Origin: JBGNFV01 sp049645705
GTDB taxonomy: Bacteria > Bacteroidota > Bacteroidia > Cytophagales > Cyclobacteriaceae
DNA length: 64,000 nucleotides
Reading direction: 5' to 3'
Assembly (NCBI GenBank): GCA_049645705.1
Contig: JBARUK010000057.1
Span: 1-64,000 of the forward strand
Shown: positions 17,825 to 27,365 of the stretch, in pieces
Position numbering within the stretch: position 1 is the first letter of the stretch
How the letters are laid out: each line of letters begins with the position of its first letter
Program-made: the position numbers and the translations under genes
The notes under the pieces: model-generated
What the model saw: only the letters and a program-made list of their open reading frames with translations
Told to the model about the DNA's origin: nothing
Databases searched by the model: none

Positions 17825-19747
17825 CTATGTGCCGGTAATTCTGAATTCAATGCGACGGTTCATTTCTCTGTCGGCTTCTGTATCGTTAGAAGTAACAGGC
17901 TGTTCGGCTCCGAAGCCCTTATACTTAAGTCTGGCTGCGTCGATCTCGTTTTCTACCAGGTAATCGTACACACTTTTTGCCCGCCGGGAAGAAAGTTGCT
18001 TATTATATTCGTTATCACCTACGCTATCGGTATGTCCTTCTATCTGAATAAAGATATCAGGATTGGCCCGGAGAAACTGTATCACTTTCTTCAATTCGAT
18101 TATACTCCTGGACTCTAACCGGTCACTGTCGAACCCGAAGAAAATATTGCTAAGCCTGGTTACGGCATCCACAACTATGGACTCAAGGTATATATCGAGC
18201 CTGGCTCCCGCATCGCTGACTGATGAATCGGGACTAAAATATCCAGTCTGAAAAAGGTAACCGGGACTGGTAATATGCAGAGCGTGCTCAGTGTCGGCAT
18301 TTAGTACCGTGTAGTATTCTCCTGTAAGGCTATCAGATTCAAACTTCCCGACGCGTTTCTCACTCTGCAGATCAAAGAGTTCTATTGTAGCCTCTAAAGG
18401 CTCCCCTGTCTTTTTATCCAGTACCCGGCCGGTAAGGTAATTACTTCTGACAGCAGGTCGAAGCGATCCGGGCATTTCGAAGGTGAAAATTCCGCTTGCC
18501 GTCATTCCATTGGATAGTAGCTTATCTTTATTGTAATAGGCTTTTTCTCCAGAGGCCGTAACGATAAGCGAAGTTTGGTCGTTTTCATCATTTATAGGAT
18601 AACCCATATTCTCAGGGGTAGACCAGCCATCGTCTGTGCGGTTACTGTAAAATATATCGAACCCCCCCATTCCCGGATATCCTTTACTGCTGAAATAAAG
18701 AGTGGAGTTATTAACATGAATGAATGGTGATACATCGTCTTTCGGTGTATTGATGTCGCTTCCAACATTCTTAGCCTCCTGCCAGTTTCCTTCGTCATCC
18801 TGCCAGGATACATGGATGTCTCTGCCACCATAACCATCTGCCCGCTCACTTACAAAATACAACGTACGCCCATCGGCGGACAATGAAGGCTGAGATTCAA
18901 AGTGTATAGTATTAATAGCAGTACCGAGGTTTTTGGGTACACTCCAGGCATCTCCTACACGATGTGTAATATAGAGATCGCAACTTCCGTACCCGTTAGG
19001 GTCCATACAGGTAGCAAAGATCAATGTTCTGCCATCGGCAGATATGGTACAGGTACCCTCGTTTCTTTCAGTATTGATGTTGGTACTAAGGGATGTTGCC
19101 CGTTGCCACTCACCATCTACTCTACGGCTGATATAGATATCTTCATCATGAATATTCAGGAAGCCTTTACGTACTGTATATATTAAGGTGTTCTCATCTA
19201 CAGTAAGCACCGGAAAATACTGCATAGGATAGGCATTGACAACAGCAGGTAGAGGTACGGGCTTAAGGGGAAGCGAGCTTTTAATTGCTTCTACAGCAAA
19301 GTTAAAATTATCTCTTAATTCTACGGCCTGCTCATGCAGCTCGCCTGTAGGGTTAAATGCTAAAAGCTTTGTGGTAGTTTTAAGGCCTTCAACATATTTT
19401 CCAGTTTCCATCTGCATTTTTGCCACTCTCAGGTAAAGAGGCTGTAGCTTAGGTAAGCCAGTATCATTTGCCAAAGCCTTTTTATTGAAATAAAGCTCCC
19501 GCTGTTTATCATGAAGGAGTCTGTAGATCCCCGCCAGACTAAGGTAAGCTTCGATAAATTCGGGGTCTTTTTTGACGGCATTGTTGAAAAGCGATATCGC
19601 CTGATCAAAATTTCTGGCGTAAGTGGCTTTTACGCCTTCTCTATATAGCTTCTCTGCCTTCTTAGAATTAGTATGAAGTTCCTGACTATAAGTAGAATGT
19701 CCGAAAGCTAAAAAGATCAGCAGGAAAAAAACGGACAATTGCCTCAT
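17825..19747 (-). CDS. OmpA-family protein with TPR and PD40 repeats (PorE-like layout)
   Basis: The 640-residue envelope protein has a signal peptide, TPR-like helices (about 25-150) and a propeller-type region with PD40/WD40-like repeats such as FESQPSLSADGRTLYFVSER (about 170-400). A carboxypeptidase-regulatory-like domain (about 425-510) precedes a C-terminal OmpA peptidoglycan-binding domain (IEGHTDSVGDNEYNKQLSSR). This order matches PorE of type IX secretion, although Cytophagales have several paralogues, so the function is inference. It follows queE by 5 bases and is last in the lepA operon. Confidence 0.85.
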   Translation of the reverse strand: MRQLSVFFLLIFLAFGHSTYSQELHTNSKKAEKLYREGVKATYARNFDQAISLFNNAVKKDPEFIEAYLSLAGIYRLLHDKQRELYFNKKALANDTGLPKLQPLYLRVAKMQMETGKYVEGLKTTTKLLAFNPTGELHEQAVELRDNFNFAVEAIKSSLPLKPVPLPAVVNAYPMQYFPVLTVDENTLIYTVRKGFLNIHDEDIYISRRVDGEWQRATSLSTNINTERNEGTCTISADGRTLIFATCMDPNGYGSCDLYITHRVGDAWSVPKNLGTAINTIHFESQPSLSADGRTLYFVSERADGYGGRDIHVSWQDDEGNWQEAKNVGSDINTPKDDVSPFIHVNNSTLYFSSKGYPGMGGFDIFYSNRTDDGWSTPENMGYPINDENDQTSLIVTASGEKAYYNKDKLLSNGMTASGIFTFEMPGSLRPAVRSNYLTGRVLDKKTGEPLEATIELFDLQSEKRVGKFESDSLTGEYYTVLNADTEHALHITSPGYLFQTGYFSPDSSVSDAGARLDIYLESIVVDAVTRLSNIFFGFDSDRLESRSIIELKKVIQFLRANPDIFIQIEGHTDSVGDNEYNKQLSSRRAKSVYDYLVENEIDAARLKYKGFGAEQPVTSNDTEADREMNRRIEFRITGT

Positions 19748-19752
19748 ATATA

Positions 19753-20376
19753 CTAGGGTATATTCATGTATTTATGTGTCTGCAAAGAAACGCTCCATTG
19801 AGGGTTTTCTTTTACATACTCTACTATTAAAGGTAACATTTCATCTGACTTTTCCCATTCGGGCTGCAGAAATAACCGGCAGTCCTGTCCTACCAGTTGT
19901 TCGTATTCTTCAGCCCACCGGAAGTCGCTTTTGTTGTATATGATGACTTTCAGTTCATGCGCCATATGGCATACCTCTGGCAAGGGCTTCTTGAACTTCT
20001 TGGGGCTCAGGCATATCCAATCCCATACTCCGGTGACAGGGTGAGCACCGGATGTTTCGATGTTTATTATGAAACCCTGCTCTTTTAATGAACGGGTCAG
20101 GTTTTCGCAATTATGCATCAGGGGCTCGCCACCGGTTATTACGGCCAAACGTCCCGGATAAGATGCAGCTTCACTGACTATCTCGCTAACCGGAATAAAA
20201 GGCCACCTGGAGACATCCCATGATTCTTTTACATCGCACCAATGACAGCCTACATCGCATCCGCCAAGGCGGATAAAATATGCAGCCCTTCCCTGGTGTG
20301 CCCCTTCACCCTGCAAGGTGTAGAAGGCTTCCATGATGGGAAGGGTTTCGACTTTATTGGCTGTCAGTACAGACAT
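19753..20376 (-). CDS. queE: 7-carboxy-7-deazaguanine synthase
   Basis: This radical SAM enzyme forms the 7-deazaguanine ring on the path to preQ0 and queuosine. The 207-residue protein has the N-terminal substrate motif MEAFYTLQGEGAHQGRAAYF and the cluster motif CDVGCHWCD (CxxxCxxC). ITGGEP, a glycine-rich SAM-binding segment, follows. The start is 2 bases from the folD stop, so translation is probably coupled. Its likely pathway partner in the window is the T-fold enzyme at 9.3-9.7 kb. Confidence 0.92.
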   Translation of the reverse strand: MSVLTANKVETLPIMEAFYTLQGEGAHQGRAAYFIRLGGCDVGCHWCDVKESWDVSRWPFIPVSEIVSEAASYPGRLAVITGGEPLMHNCENLTRSLKEQGFIINIETSGAHPVTGVWDWICLSPKKFKKPLPEVCHMAHELKVIIYNKSDFRWAEEYEQLVGQDCRLFLQPEWEKSDEMLPLIVEYVKENPQWSVSLQTHKYMNIP

Positions 20377-20377
20377 A

Positions 20378-21262
20378 TTAATTGTATATTTTTCCCTGGG
20401 CGGAAAGCAGGGTATTATATAGGAGTGCCGCCCTGGTCATAGGTCCTACCCCACCGGGTACGGGCGTGATAAAGGATGCCTTAGAGGCTACTTCATCATA
20501 TTTTACGTCCCCTACTAACCGGAAGCCAGACTTTTTAGTTTCGTCGGCCACCCTTGTAATACCTACGTCAATGATGACAGCACCGTCCTTTACCATATCA
20601 CCGGTAACGAACCCGGGCTTGCCTAATGCAGCTACGATGATGTCGGCACGGCGCACTTCAGCGGCCAGGTCGGCTGTACGGCTGTGACATAGCGTGACGG
20701 TAGCATTTCCGGGATTACCTTTACGCGCCATGAGGATACTTACGGGAGAGCCAACAATATCACTCCGGCCTATCACAACACAGTGCTTACCTGAAGTTTC
20801 CACCTCATACCTGCGCAAAAGCTCGAGTATACCGAAAGGGGTAGCGGATATATAGGCAGGCAGGTTTTTGGCCATCCGGCCTACATTTACAGGATGAAAC
20901 CCGTCTACGTCTTTCTCCGGTCTGATCTTTTCAGTGATGCGTTCCACTGAAATGTGGTCCGGCAGGGGGAGCTGCACAATAAGCCCGTCGATGTCGGGGT
21001 CGTCATTCAGTTCCTGCACTACCCTGATCAGTTCTTCTTCAGAAATGTCATCCTCAAACCTGCGGAGGGTAGACTTGAAACCTACCTCGTCACAATCCCT
21101 GACCTTACCGTTAACATACGTTTCACTGGCGCCGTCGCTGCCTACCAATACAGCGGCCAGATGAGGTATTTTACCCCCCTGGTGAATTATGGTTTGTACT
21201 TCAGCTTTGATCTCGTCACGAATCGTACGGCTGGTTGTTTTGCCATCTAGTATGGTAGCCAT
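20378..21262 (-). CDS. folD: Methylenetetrahydrofolate dehydrogenase/cyclohydrolase
   Basis: This bifunctional cytoplasmic enzyme interconverts 5,10-methylene- and 10-formyl-THF. The 294-residue length is standard. It shows the substrate loop YVNGKVRDCDEVGF with the key Lys, DGLIVQLPLPDH, the NADP-binding GRSDIVGSPV and the C-terminal PVPGGVGPMTRA. It lies 31 bases downstream of lepA and immediately upstream of queE. It supplies one-carbon units that fmt, encoded at 61-62 kb, would use. Confidence 0.96.
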   Translation of the reverse strand: MATILDGKTTSRTIRDEIKAEVQTIIHQGGKIPHLAAVLVGSDGASETYVNGKVRDCDEVGFKSTLRRFEDDISEEELIRVVQELNDDPDIDGLIVQLPLPDHISVERITEKIRPEKDVDGFHPVNVGRMAKNLPAYISATPFGILELLRRYEVETSGKHCVVIGRSDIVGSPVSILMARKGNPGNATVTLCHSRTADLAAEVRRADIIVAALGKPGFVTGDMVKDGAVIIDVGITRVADETKKSGFRLVGDVKYDEVASKASFITPVPGGVGPMTRAALLYNTLLSAQGKIYN

Positions 21263-21293
21263 TAAAAATCAGGGGTTATGAGCAATGAAAAAT

Positions 21294-23081
21294 TTAACTA
21301 TCGAGTTTAAGTACGGCCATGAAAGCTTCCTGAGGTATTTCTACGTTCCCTACCTGACGCATTCTCTTTTTACCTTTTTTCTGCTTTTCCAGAAGCTTTC
21401 TCTTACGGGTAATATCACCACCGTAGCACTTGGCCAATACGTTTTTCCTCATGGCCTTTACAGTTTCGCGAGCAATAACTTTAGTGCCGATGGAGGCCTG
21501 AATAGCGATCTCGAACATCTGACGCGGTAGTAGTTCACGCAGTTTTTCACATAATCGCTTGCCCCACTCATAGGCCTTGTCACGGTGTACAATGGCAGAG
21601 AGAGCATCTACCCGGTCGCCATTGAGCATGATATCGAGTTTTACCATGTTTGAAGCCCGGTAGCCAATCAGCTCATAGTCCAGGGATGCATATCCCCTGG
21701 ATAGGGTCTTAAGCCTATCGAAGAAGTCAAAAACTATTTCGCCCAGTGGCAGCTCAAATGTGAGCTCTACACGATCCTGGGTGAGGTATACCTGGTTTTT
21801 GATGATACCCCGCTTGTCCATACAGAGCGCAATGATAGGGCCGATGTAATCGGACTTAGTGATGATCTGTGCACGAATGTATGGCTCTTCTACCTTATCT
21901 ATAAGGGTAGGATCGGGCATTTCGGAAGGTGCACTGACCTTATTTATAGTACCATCTTTAAGTATGGCATCGAACTGTACGGAGGGTACAGTGGTAATGA
22001 CTGTCATGTCGAACTCACGTTCGAGTCTCTCCTGGATAATCTCCATATGGAGCATTCCCAGAAACCCGCAACGGAAACCGAAACCAAGGGCAGCAGAGGT
22101 TTCAGGCTCCCATACCAGGGAGGCATCATTGAGCTGCAGCTTTTCCATGGACGCCCTGAGTTCTTCATACTCGGTGGTCTCTACGGGATAGATACCAGCA
22201 AAGACCATCGGCTTTACGTTCTCAAAACCTTTTACAGCAGGGCAGGGCTTGTCTACGTGGGTAATGGTATCACCCACCTTTACCTCACGCGCTACTTTGA
22301 TACCTGAAATAAGGTACCCTACGTTTCCGGCACTGATACTTTTCTGAGGATCCTGCTGAAGCTTCAGAATACCGATCTCATCGGCTTCGTAGGTCTTACC
22401 TGTATTGACAAATTTTACCTTGTCGCCTTTATTGATAGTACCGTTAAATACGCGGAAGATTACCTCCACCCCGCGGAAGGGGTTAAACTGTGAGTCGAAG
22501 ATCATAGCCTGAAGGGGCGCCTCGGGATCGCCTTTTGGCGGATTGATACGCTTGACTATGGCTTCGAGTATATCTTCTATGCCTATACCTTCCTTGGCAC
22601 TGGCCCTGATGATGTCCGAATGATCACAACCGAGCAGGTCGACTACCTGATCGGAAACTTCTTCCGGAACAGCTCCGGGAAGATCGATCTTATTCAGAAC
22701 GGGAATGATCTCAAGATCATGTTCCAGGGCAAGGTACAGGTTTGATATGGTCTGTGCTTCTATACCCTGGGAGGCATCGACTATAAGGAGAGCACCCTCG
22801 CAGGCAGCGATGGAACGAGACACTTCGTATGAAAAGTCCACGTGACCGGGAGTATCGATCAGGTTGAGGGTATACTCCTCACCTTCATGTTGATACTTCA
22901 TCTGTATGGCGTGGCTCTTAATAGTGATCCCGCGTTCCCTTTCCAGGTCCATGTTGTCGAGCAACTGTTCCTGCATCTCACGGTCGGCCACCGTTTTAGT
23001 TACCTGCAGTAACCTGTCGGCCAGTGTGCTCTTACCGTGATCAATATGGGCTATAATGCAAAAATTGCGAATGTTCTTCAT
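21294..23081 (-). CDS. lepA: Elongation factor 4 (LepA)
   Basis: This translational GTPase back-translocates or assists ribosomes. Starting at the ATG at 23081 (MKNIRNFCIIAHIDHGKSTL) gives 595 residues, the usual length; 13 codons further upstream are not conserved. G1 AHIDHGKS, G3 DTPGH and G4 NKID are intact, and the C-terminal LepA-specific domain ends near GGDITRKRKLLEKQKKGKKR. It is the first gene of lepA-folD-queE-ompA. Confidence 0.96.
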   Translation of the reverse strand: MKNIRNFCIIAHIDHGKSTLADRLLQVTKTVADREMQEQLLDNMDLERERGITIKSHAIQMKYQHEGEEYTLNLIDTPGHVDFSYEVSRSIAACEGALLIVDASQGIEAQTISNLYLALEHDLEIIPVLNKIDLPGAVPEEVSDQVVDLLGCDHSDIIRASAKEGIGIEDILEAIVKRINPPKGDPEAPLQAMIFDSQFNPFRGVEVIFRVFNGTINKGDKVKFVNTGKTYEADEIGILKLQQDPQKSISAGNVGYLISGIKVAREVKVGDTITHVDKPCPAVKGFENVKPMVFAGIYPVETTEYEELRASMEKLQLNDASLVWEPETSAALGFGFRCGFLGMLHMEIIQERLEREFDMTVITTVPSVQFDAILKDGTINKVSAPSEMPDPTLIDKVEEPYIRAQIITKSDYIGPIIALCMDKRGIIKNQVYLTQDRVELTFELPLGEIVFDFFDRLKTLSRGYASLDYELIGYRASNMVKLDIMLNGDRVDALSAIVHRDKAYEWGKRLCEKLRELLPRQMFEIAIQASIGTKVIARETVKAMRKNVLAKCYGGDITRKRKLLEKQKKGKKRMRQVGNVEIPQEAFMAVLKLDS

Positions 23082-23319
23082 GTACTGTTGCAAAAGAGGC
23101 ACAAAAATAGGCAATATCAATCACTAATATAAGCGGTAGACATTGTTTGTATGAATAAGGTGCTTTAATAACACGGGTAAAAGATAATCATTCCATTGGC
23201 AACAGGTATTTTTTGGCAATCAAAAGAACTGAAACTGAACAAAATTAACGGGGACTTCACACGACAACTTTTTGATTACAGGCCAAATTATAGCATATTT
23301 ACCATAAAATGTGTATGTA

Positions 23320-23841
23320 ATGGTACCTGCAGAACATAAGAAAAAGGAAAACATTTCTGAATACGTCCTCTATATGCTTCATGCGCAGGACGTGATACGG
23401 GAAGCTGATTTCAGTGAAAAGAAGATCAAAACGTATGTGGAAGACCACGTACCGAATGAGGACGGGGACAAAGATTCGATCCTGACCTGGTACATGGATC
23501 TGGCTTCGCAAATGAAAGATGAAGGTAAAGAGTCCGGAGGAAATGTGAAGGCAATAGAGAACCACATGGTCTACCTTGCGGATCTGAATATGGAACTACT
23601 CCGGTCTGACCAGGAGTACCGCCGTAACTTTGATCAGGCTAAGCTTCACATAAATCGTCGCATGTCGGATCTGAATGGTGTCGCCAAAGACCCTATCAGT
23701 GTGTGCATACTTAGTGTGCACGAAGTGAATAATATGAGGCATGCAGGAAAGCAACCTGATGAGGAACTGGCTACGGCAGTCTATAGCTTTCAGAACTTAC
23801 TTTCCTATCTCAGTTACCGTCACCGTCAGCGTCACAAGTAA
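23320..23841 (+). CDS. DUF4924-like protein of unknown function
   Basis: The 173-residue (ATG at 23320) or 176-residue (GTG at 23311) protein is soluble, highly charged and mostly helical. The opening (KENISEYVLYMLHAQDVIR) and the C-terminal part ending in repeated Tyr/Arg/His resemble a conserved Bacteroidota family I know as DUF4924; that match is from memory and was not searched. It stands alone between divergent lepA and a convergent methyltransferase. Confidence 0.75.
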   Translation: MVPAEHKKKENISEYVLYMLHAQDVIREADFSEKKIKTYVEDHVPNEDGDKDSILTWYMDLASQMKDEGKESGGNVKAIENHMVYLADLNMELLRSDQEYRRNFDQAKLHINRRMSDLNGVAKDPISVCILSVHEVNNMRHAGKQPDEELATAVYSFQNLLSYLSYRHRQRHK

Positions 23842-23852
23842 TTCCGGAGCTT

Positions 23853-24548
23853 TTACGGCCTGTATAAACGAGCCAGGTACTGATCATTATCATCGGTAAA
23901 GATCACGTTACAATCAAGACCGGCCTGTCCGGCATACTTTTCCAGTGTGTCGGCATCTGCATATAGCCACGGAAACCAATCGCCTGTTTTTCCTCCGTAG
24001 ATATACCTGTAAGAAATTTCACCATAATACCCTTCCTGAGGCCATCTCACGCCTTCTTCTTCGTACAGATACCGTATGTCACTGCTATCTACAAGAATGA
24101 CTCCGTCTTCAGACAAAAGAGATTTGGCCTTGCTTAAAAAGACAGGCAAATTATTGAGTGTTCCGGCCAGACCGAGGCCGTTCATGAGGAGCAATATGGT
24201 ATCAAACTTTCTTTTGGTGAGGGTATAGAAATCAGCATTGAGCACATTTTGGACACCATTCTTTTTCATAACCTGGCAGGCTCCGGGAGAAAGTTCCAGG
24301 GCAGTCACAGTATTATTATTTTCCTGTAGGATAAGGGAATGCACACCTGCCCCGGCTCCCACATCCAGAATATTGCCTGAGCAAAACTGAAGTGCTATCT
24401 GATCTATATCCGGGAGGCCATCATAATCACGAAAATAGTGGCTCACAGGCATTTCTTCCCTGGTACCGTAGCTGGTTTCCAGGTATAAGCTTTTTTCTTT
24501 TCCGGCTGCATAGTCCAGCAGCGCCTGTCCGTACAGGTCCTCTTTCAT
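23853..24548 (-). CDS. Class I SAM-dependent methyltransferase
   Basis: The 231-residue protein starts at ATG 24548, whose A is shared with the stop of the upstream gene (TGATG overlap). Motif I is ILDVGAGAGVHSLIL, followed by an acidic end of strand 2 (ALELSPGA) and the LLLMNGLGL motif IV region. The substrate is unknown. Possible earlier in-frame starts would add 35 residues that overlap the preceding gene and look non-native. It forms a two-gene operon with the lipoprotein upstream. Confidence 0.87.
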   Translation of the reverse strand: MKEDLYGQALLDYAAGKEKSLYLETSYGTREEMPVSHYFRDYDGLPDIDQIALQFCSGNILDVGAGAGVHSLILQENNNTVTALELSPGACQVMKKNGVQNVLNADFYTLTKRKFDTILLLMNGLGLAGTLNNLPVFLSKAKSLLSEDGVILVDSSDIRYLYEEEGVRWPQEGYYGEISYRYIYGGKTGDWFPWLYADADTLEKYAGQAGLDCNVIFTDDNDQYLARLYRP

Positions 24549-24991
24549 CAGCTGGAATGATCGGTTACAATGACCCACTCCCCTTCTATCCTTTCCCACA
24601 GCAGGGTAAAATACCCGCCTACATCCTCGGATTCTTCCCGGTCGAGTTGCCACTTACCCAACACAAAGAAATTTTTGGGTCCGGTCTGCTCGGCATCTAT
24701 AACGGTAAAGGTGAGCGAACCCATGGCTTCCCGGTCCGGGTAGCTTTTTGTATAGCGATCGTATGTAGCCTGCCAGCCGTAGGTAATGCCTGATTTGCCT
24801 ACGAATTTAAGGCTATCGGATTTCCAGTAGTTATCCATGAAGCAATCCAGGTCACCATTGGTCCAGCATGCTGCCTGCCTATCCAGGGTCTGCCGTATAT
24901 AGGCTTCGGCATCATTTTGCTCCATCTGATTATTGCAGCCGGTAAGCAACAAAATACCCGCAAAAATGATCTTTTTTATACTTTCGCTCAT
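24548..24991 (-). CDS. Small NTF2/SnoaL-like lipoprotein
   Basis: The 147-residue protein has a lipoprotein signal (FAGILLLTGCNNQ, Cys at about 19). The mature part (DAEAYIRQTLDRQAACWTNG, then a central Tyr/Trp region and GEWVIVTDHSS) follows the DUF4440/SnoaL cone fold often seen in Bacteroidota. It is probably envelope anchored. The ligand or enzymatic role is unknown. Translation is likely coupled to the methyltransferase that follows. Confidence 0.8.
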   Translation of the reverse strand: MSESIKKIIFAGILLLTGCNNQMEQNDAEAYIRQTLDRQAACWTNGDLDCFMDNYWKSDSLKFVGKSGITYGWQATYDRYTKSYPDREAMGSLTFTVIDAEQTGPKNFFVLGKWQLDREESEDVGGYFTLLWERIEGEWVIVTDHSS

Positions 24992-25035
24992 GATTCGGAT
25001 GGTTTTACGGCCAAATTATACCTAAACTACAATAT

Positions 25036-25920
25036 ATGCGCAATACGGACTACCTTTCTTTATCGAAACGCTTGTGTGATGCTGTCAAAAAGGCACTTGT
25101 GATGGACATACGCCAGTATGGTCTCAGGGGTCTGCGTTCGGATGATATTGCGGATACAAAGGCGACGCATACGGTAGACAGGATTGCTTACCGTGCTTTA
25201 CTGCCTCTTCTGGAGGAGGTACCTGCAAAAGTGCATATGGAAGGGTTTAATTTTCCTGAAAGGCAGCATCCGGAGTTTACCATCTTTATCGACCCGGTAG
25301 ACGGATCGGCAAACTGGGACAGGGGCATAGGTGATCCCTGTTTCTGTCTGGCTATTACAGAGAAAGAAGGTAATTTACTCTTCAGAGATCTTTCGTTTGC
25401 CTACGTGGAAGGGCTGCGAAGTGGAGACAGGTATTATACCGCAGGTAACCGCTCATATTTTCATCACGCTCTCACAGACCGGGATACTCCTCTCAAAACA
25501 AGCACTATAGGTAATATGAGAGAAGCAATGGCATACATAAAGCCGGGATACTCTGGCGCCGGTCCCCTACTCAACCGGTTCTTACCTCACTTTTATAAAG
25601 TAAGAGACATCCGGGCCATCGACAATTCGGGGATGGAAATATGTGAGCTTGCCAGGGGGGCGACGGATATCCTGATAGAGGCCAGGGAGCTGTCAGATTT
25701 TTACAACCTGCTGGCTTTACCTATCTTATATAATGCAGGAGGCATAGCCAGGACTCTGAACGGGCCCGACCTGTCCGATACGATAATAGTACCAGAAGCT
25801 CAGTATGACTATATCGCAACTGCTAATAAGAGCCTGATGAGCGAGGTAATGGAATTATACGATCATTTTGCACGAAAAGGAGAGCATGAACTGGGCAATG
25901 GAAGGTTTTTTCTTAAATAA
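25036..25920 (+). CDS. Inositol monophosphatase-family protein
   Basis: This is a metal-dependent phosphatase-fold protein of 294 residues. The signature IDPVDGSANWDRGIGDP (about 83-99) matches the DPxDGT metal site with Ser for Thr. An upstream acidic region (HMEGFNFPERQHPEF) stands where the GEE motif normally lies, and the C-terminal metal Asp motif (about residue 200, AIDNSGMEICELARGATD) is partly recognisable. The degenerate first motif means the substrate and even activity are uncertain. It is divergent from the lipoprotein gene. Confidence 0.82.
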   Translation: MRNTDYLSLSKRLCDAVKKALVMDIRQYGLRGLRSDDIADTKATHTVDRIAYRALLPLLEEVPAKVHMEGFNFPERQHPEFTIFIDPVDGSANWDRGIGDPCFCLAITEKEGNLLFRDLSFAYVEGLRSGDRYYTAGNRSYFHHALTDRDTPLKTSTIGNMREAMAYIKPGYSGAGPLLNRFLPHFYKVRDIRAIDNSGMEICELARGATDILIEARELSDFYNLLALPILYNAGGIARTLNGPDLSDTIIVPEAQYDYIATANKSLMSEVMELYDHFARKGEHELGNGRFFLK

Positions 25921-26724
25921 TTGTGCAATTTAATTAAACCAAAAAGCCCTGTATTGTTCCGGGCTTTTTCTCATAGAAGTTATTTGCCTGCAGTAACACA
26001 ATGATCCTCTGCGTCTGAACAGTAACACCGATTGCTACCCGGATAGCAAATGCTGATGGATCACCCTGCCTCTAAGGCTTTACTTTTTTCTACTTATTCA
26101 TAAAGCCTACCCCCTCAGGTTATACAAGGAATATTTTAGCTTTTTTTAATGGAATTTTCCAATATCATATACCTTTAATATGATTATATGATGTTGTATT
26201 GCGACTTACTGCACCTTTACCATTTATTTCGATTTAAATGATTGGTCTTCAACAACAAAAGACCCAAAATTTACACATACTCATTGCTATACCATTGCAT
26301 TAAACCAAAGTGCCCACGTCACAAGTTGTATTATACCCGGACAAGTTTTATCCCTGAAAATATCTTTCACAATTTTGGTCACTTATTTTTGCGTGATACC
26401 CTTAATCGTTCCTAAATTGCGGGCAGAAAAAGAGAAACTAATACCGACCACTCCTATGAAGATCTATAAACCGACTTATCTGGCATTTCCATTACCAGAA
26501 CACCCCCATACTGTTTTCTAGCAATTTCCGACCTTTTATTTATTTCAGCCTCACGGGTGAATAGTGTCGATTGAACATCGGGTACACTGGTATACTATGA
26601 ATTGGTACCATTGTATCCTCGCCTGCGCGCTGCTAATATTACTTTATAGAATTTTCTGAACTTGTAAAGGTCACAGGGCGGTCCTGTGTGCTTTTGCTTT
26701 ATTATTTATTAACTATTATATATT
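25921..26724. other. Long intergenic region before the Kazal cluster
   Basis: This 804-base region has no credible gene. It holds a terminator (AAAAAGCCC / CGGGCTTTTT, about 25940-25970) for the phosphatase-family gene and a 6-bp hairpin (TTGCTA/TAGCAA, 26032-26049). A CACAGG/CCTGTG hairpin followed by T-rich sequence (26672-26700) lies just before the first Kazal gene and might be a leader structure. No repeat or IS end is seen. Confidence 0.5.
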
Positions 26725-27120
26725 ATGAAAAAGTTGAAACTAGTTCTTTCATTATTCGTACTGGTAGCCGTTGCTGCTATCTCTGTACAGTCATTCGCCG
26801 CAGAAGGCCAGCCTAAGGGTGGTTGTGTATGTCCTGCAGTTTATGATCCCGTTTGTACAGACGACGGACAGGAGTTCTCTAACTCTTGCTTTGCTGAGTG
26901 CGCCGGATACAAGAGAAACGAGTATGAGTCTTGCGGAGCTGCCGTAGCTATGGCTACTTCGACTCAGTCTAAGGCGGCTGTATGGCCTCCTTACGCATGC
27001 CCTGATGTATATGATCCGGTATGTACTTACGATGGCAGGCAATTTGGCAATAGCTGCTATGCTGGCCTGGCTGGTTACTCTTCCGACAAGTACTACAAGT
27101 GCGGAGTGTCTGTGAACTAA
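26725..27120 (+). CDS. Secreted two-domain Kazal-type inhibitor, copy 1
   Basis: The 131-residue protein is exported by a signal peptide (about 1-25, ending SFA-A). Domain 1 (about 34-69) has six Cys in Kazal spacing (C-x-CP...PVC...NSC...EC...C). Domain 2 (about 91-126, from YACPDVYDPVC) keeps four Cys and lacks the first and fifth. By Kazal geometry the P1 residue is Ala in domain 1 and Asp in domain 2. The family inhibits serine proteases; the target here is unknown. It is the first of three tandem paralogues. Confidence 0.88.
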   Translation: MKKLKLVLSLFVLVAVAAISVQSFAAEGQPKGGCVCPAVYDPVCTDDGQEFSNSCFAECAGYKRNEYESCGAAVAMATSTQSKAAVWPPYACPDVYDPVCTYDGRQFGNSCYAGLAGYSSDKYYKCGVSVN

Positions 27121-27141
27121 GTTATAGTCTGCAAATAAAAC

Positions 27142-27172
27142 AAAAGGCGATCCGGCTCGGATCGCCTTTTTT
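27142..27172 (+). terminator. Terminator of Kazal copy 1
   Basis: AAAAGGCGATCCG / CGGATCGCCTTTT with a short loop is followed by a T run. A diverged copy of the same stop-to-terminator segment follows copy 2. Confidence 0.8.
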
Positions 27173-27288
27173 ATTGGTAGTAAAGTGATCGACACCTGAC
27201 TTTGGCTGACACCTTAGCCGAGTTTACAATAACGAATATACATGGTAGTGCAGTCCAGGAGGCTCTAACAATGACAAATGCACCGTTC

Positions 27289-27365
27289 ATAAAAGAAACG
27301 AATGGGAGTATTGCGCTTAAGCTGTGTAAGCGTAACTTGTACCAAACAACTAATCAACAATACCT
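27289..27365 (+). repeat. Direct repeat, upstream region of Kazal copy 2
   Basis: About 75 bases upstream of copy 2 are almost identical to 27821-27896 upstream of copy 3. They contain ATTG and TAACTTG about 19 bases apart, a weak match to the Bacteroidota promoter consensus. The duplication thus carried the likely promoter with the gene. Confidence 0.85.

Noticed and set aside
26457..26659. Two frames of about 20 codons in the region before the Kazal genes
   Set aside because: They are too short, have no family features, and are expected by chance in this length.
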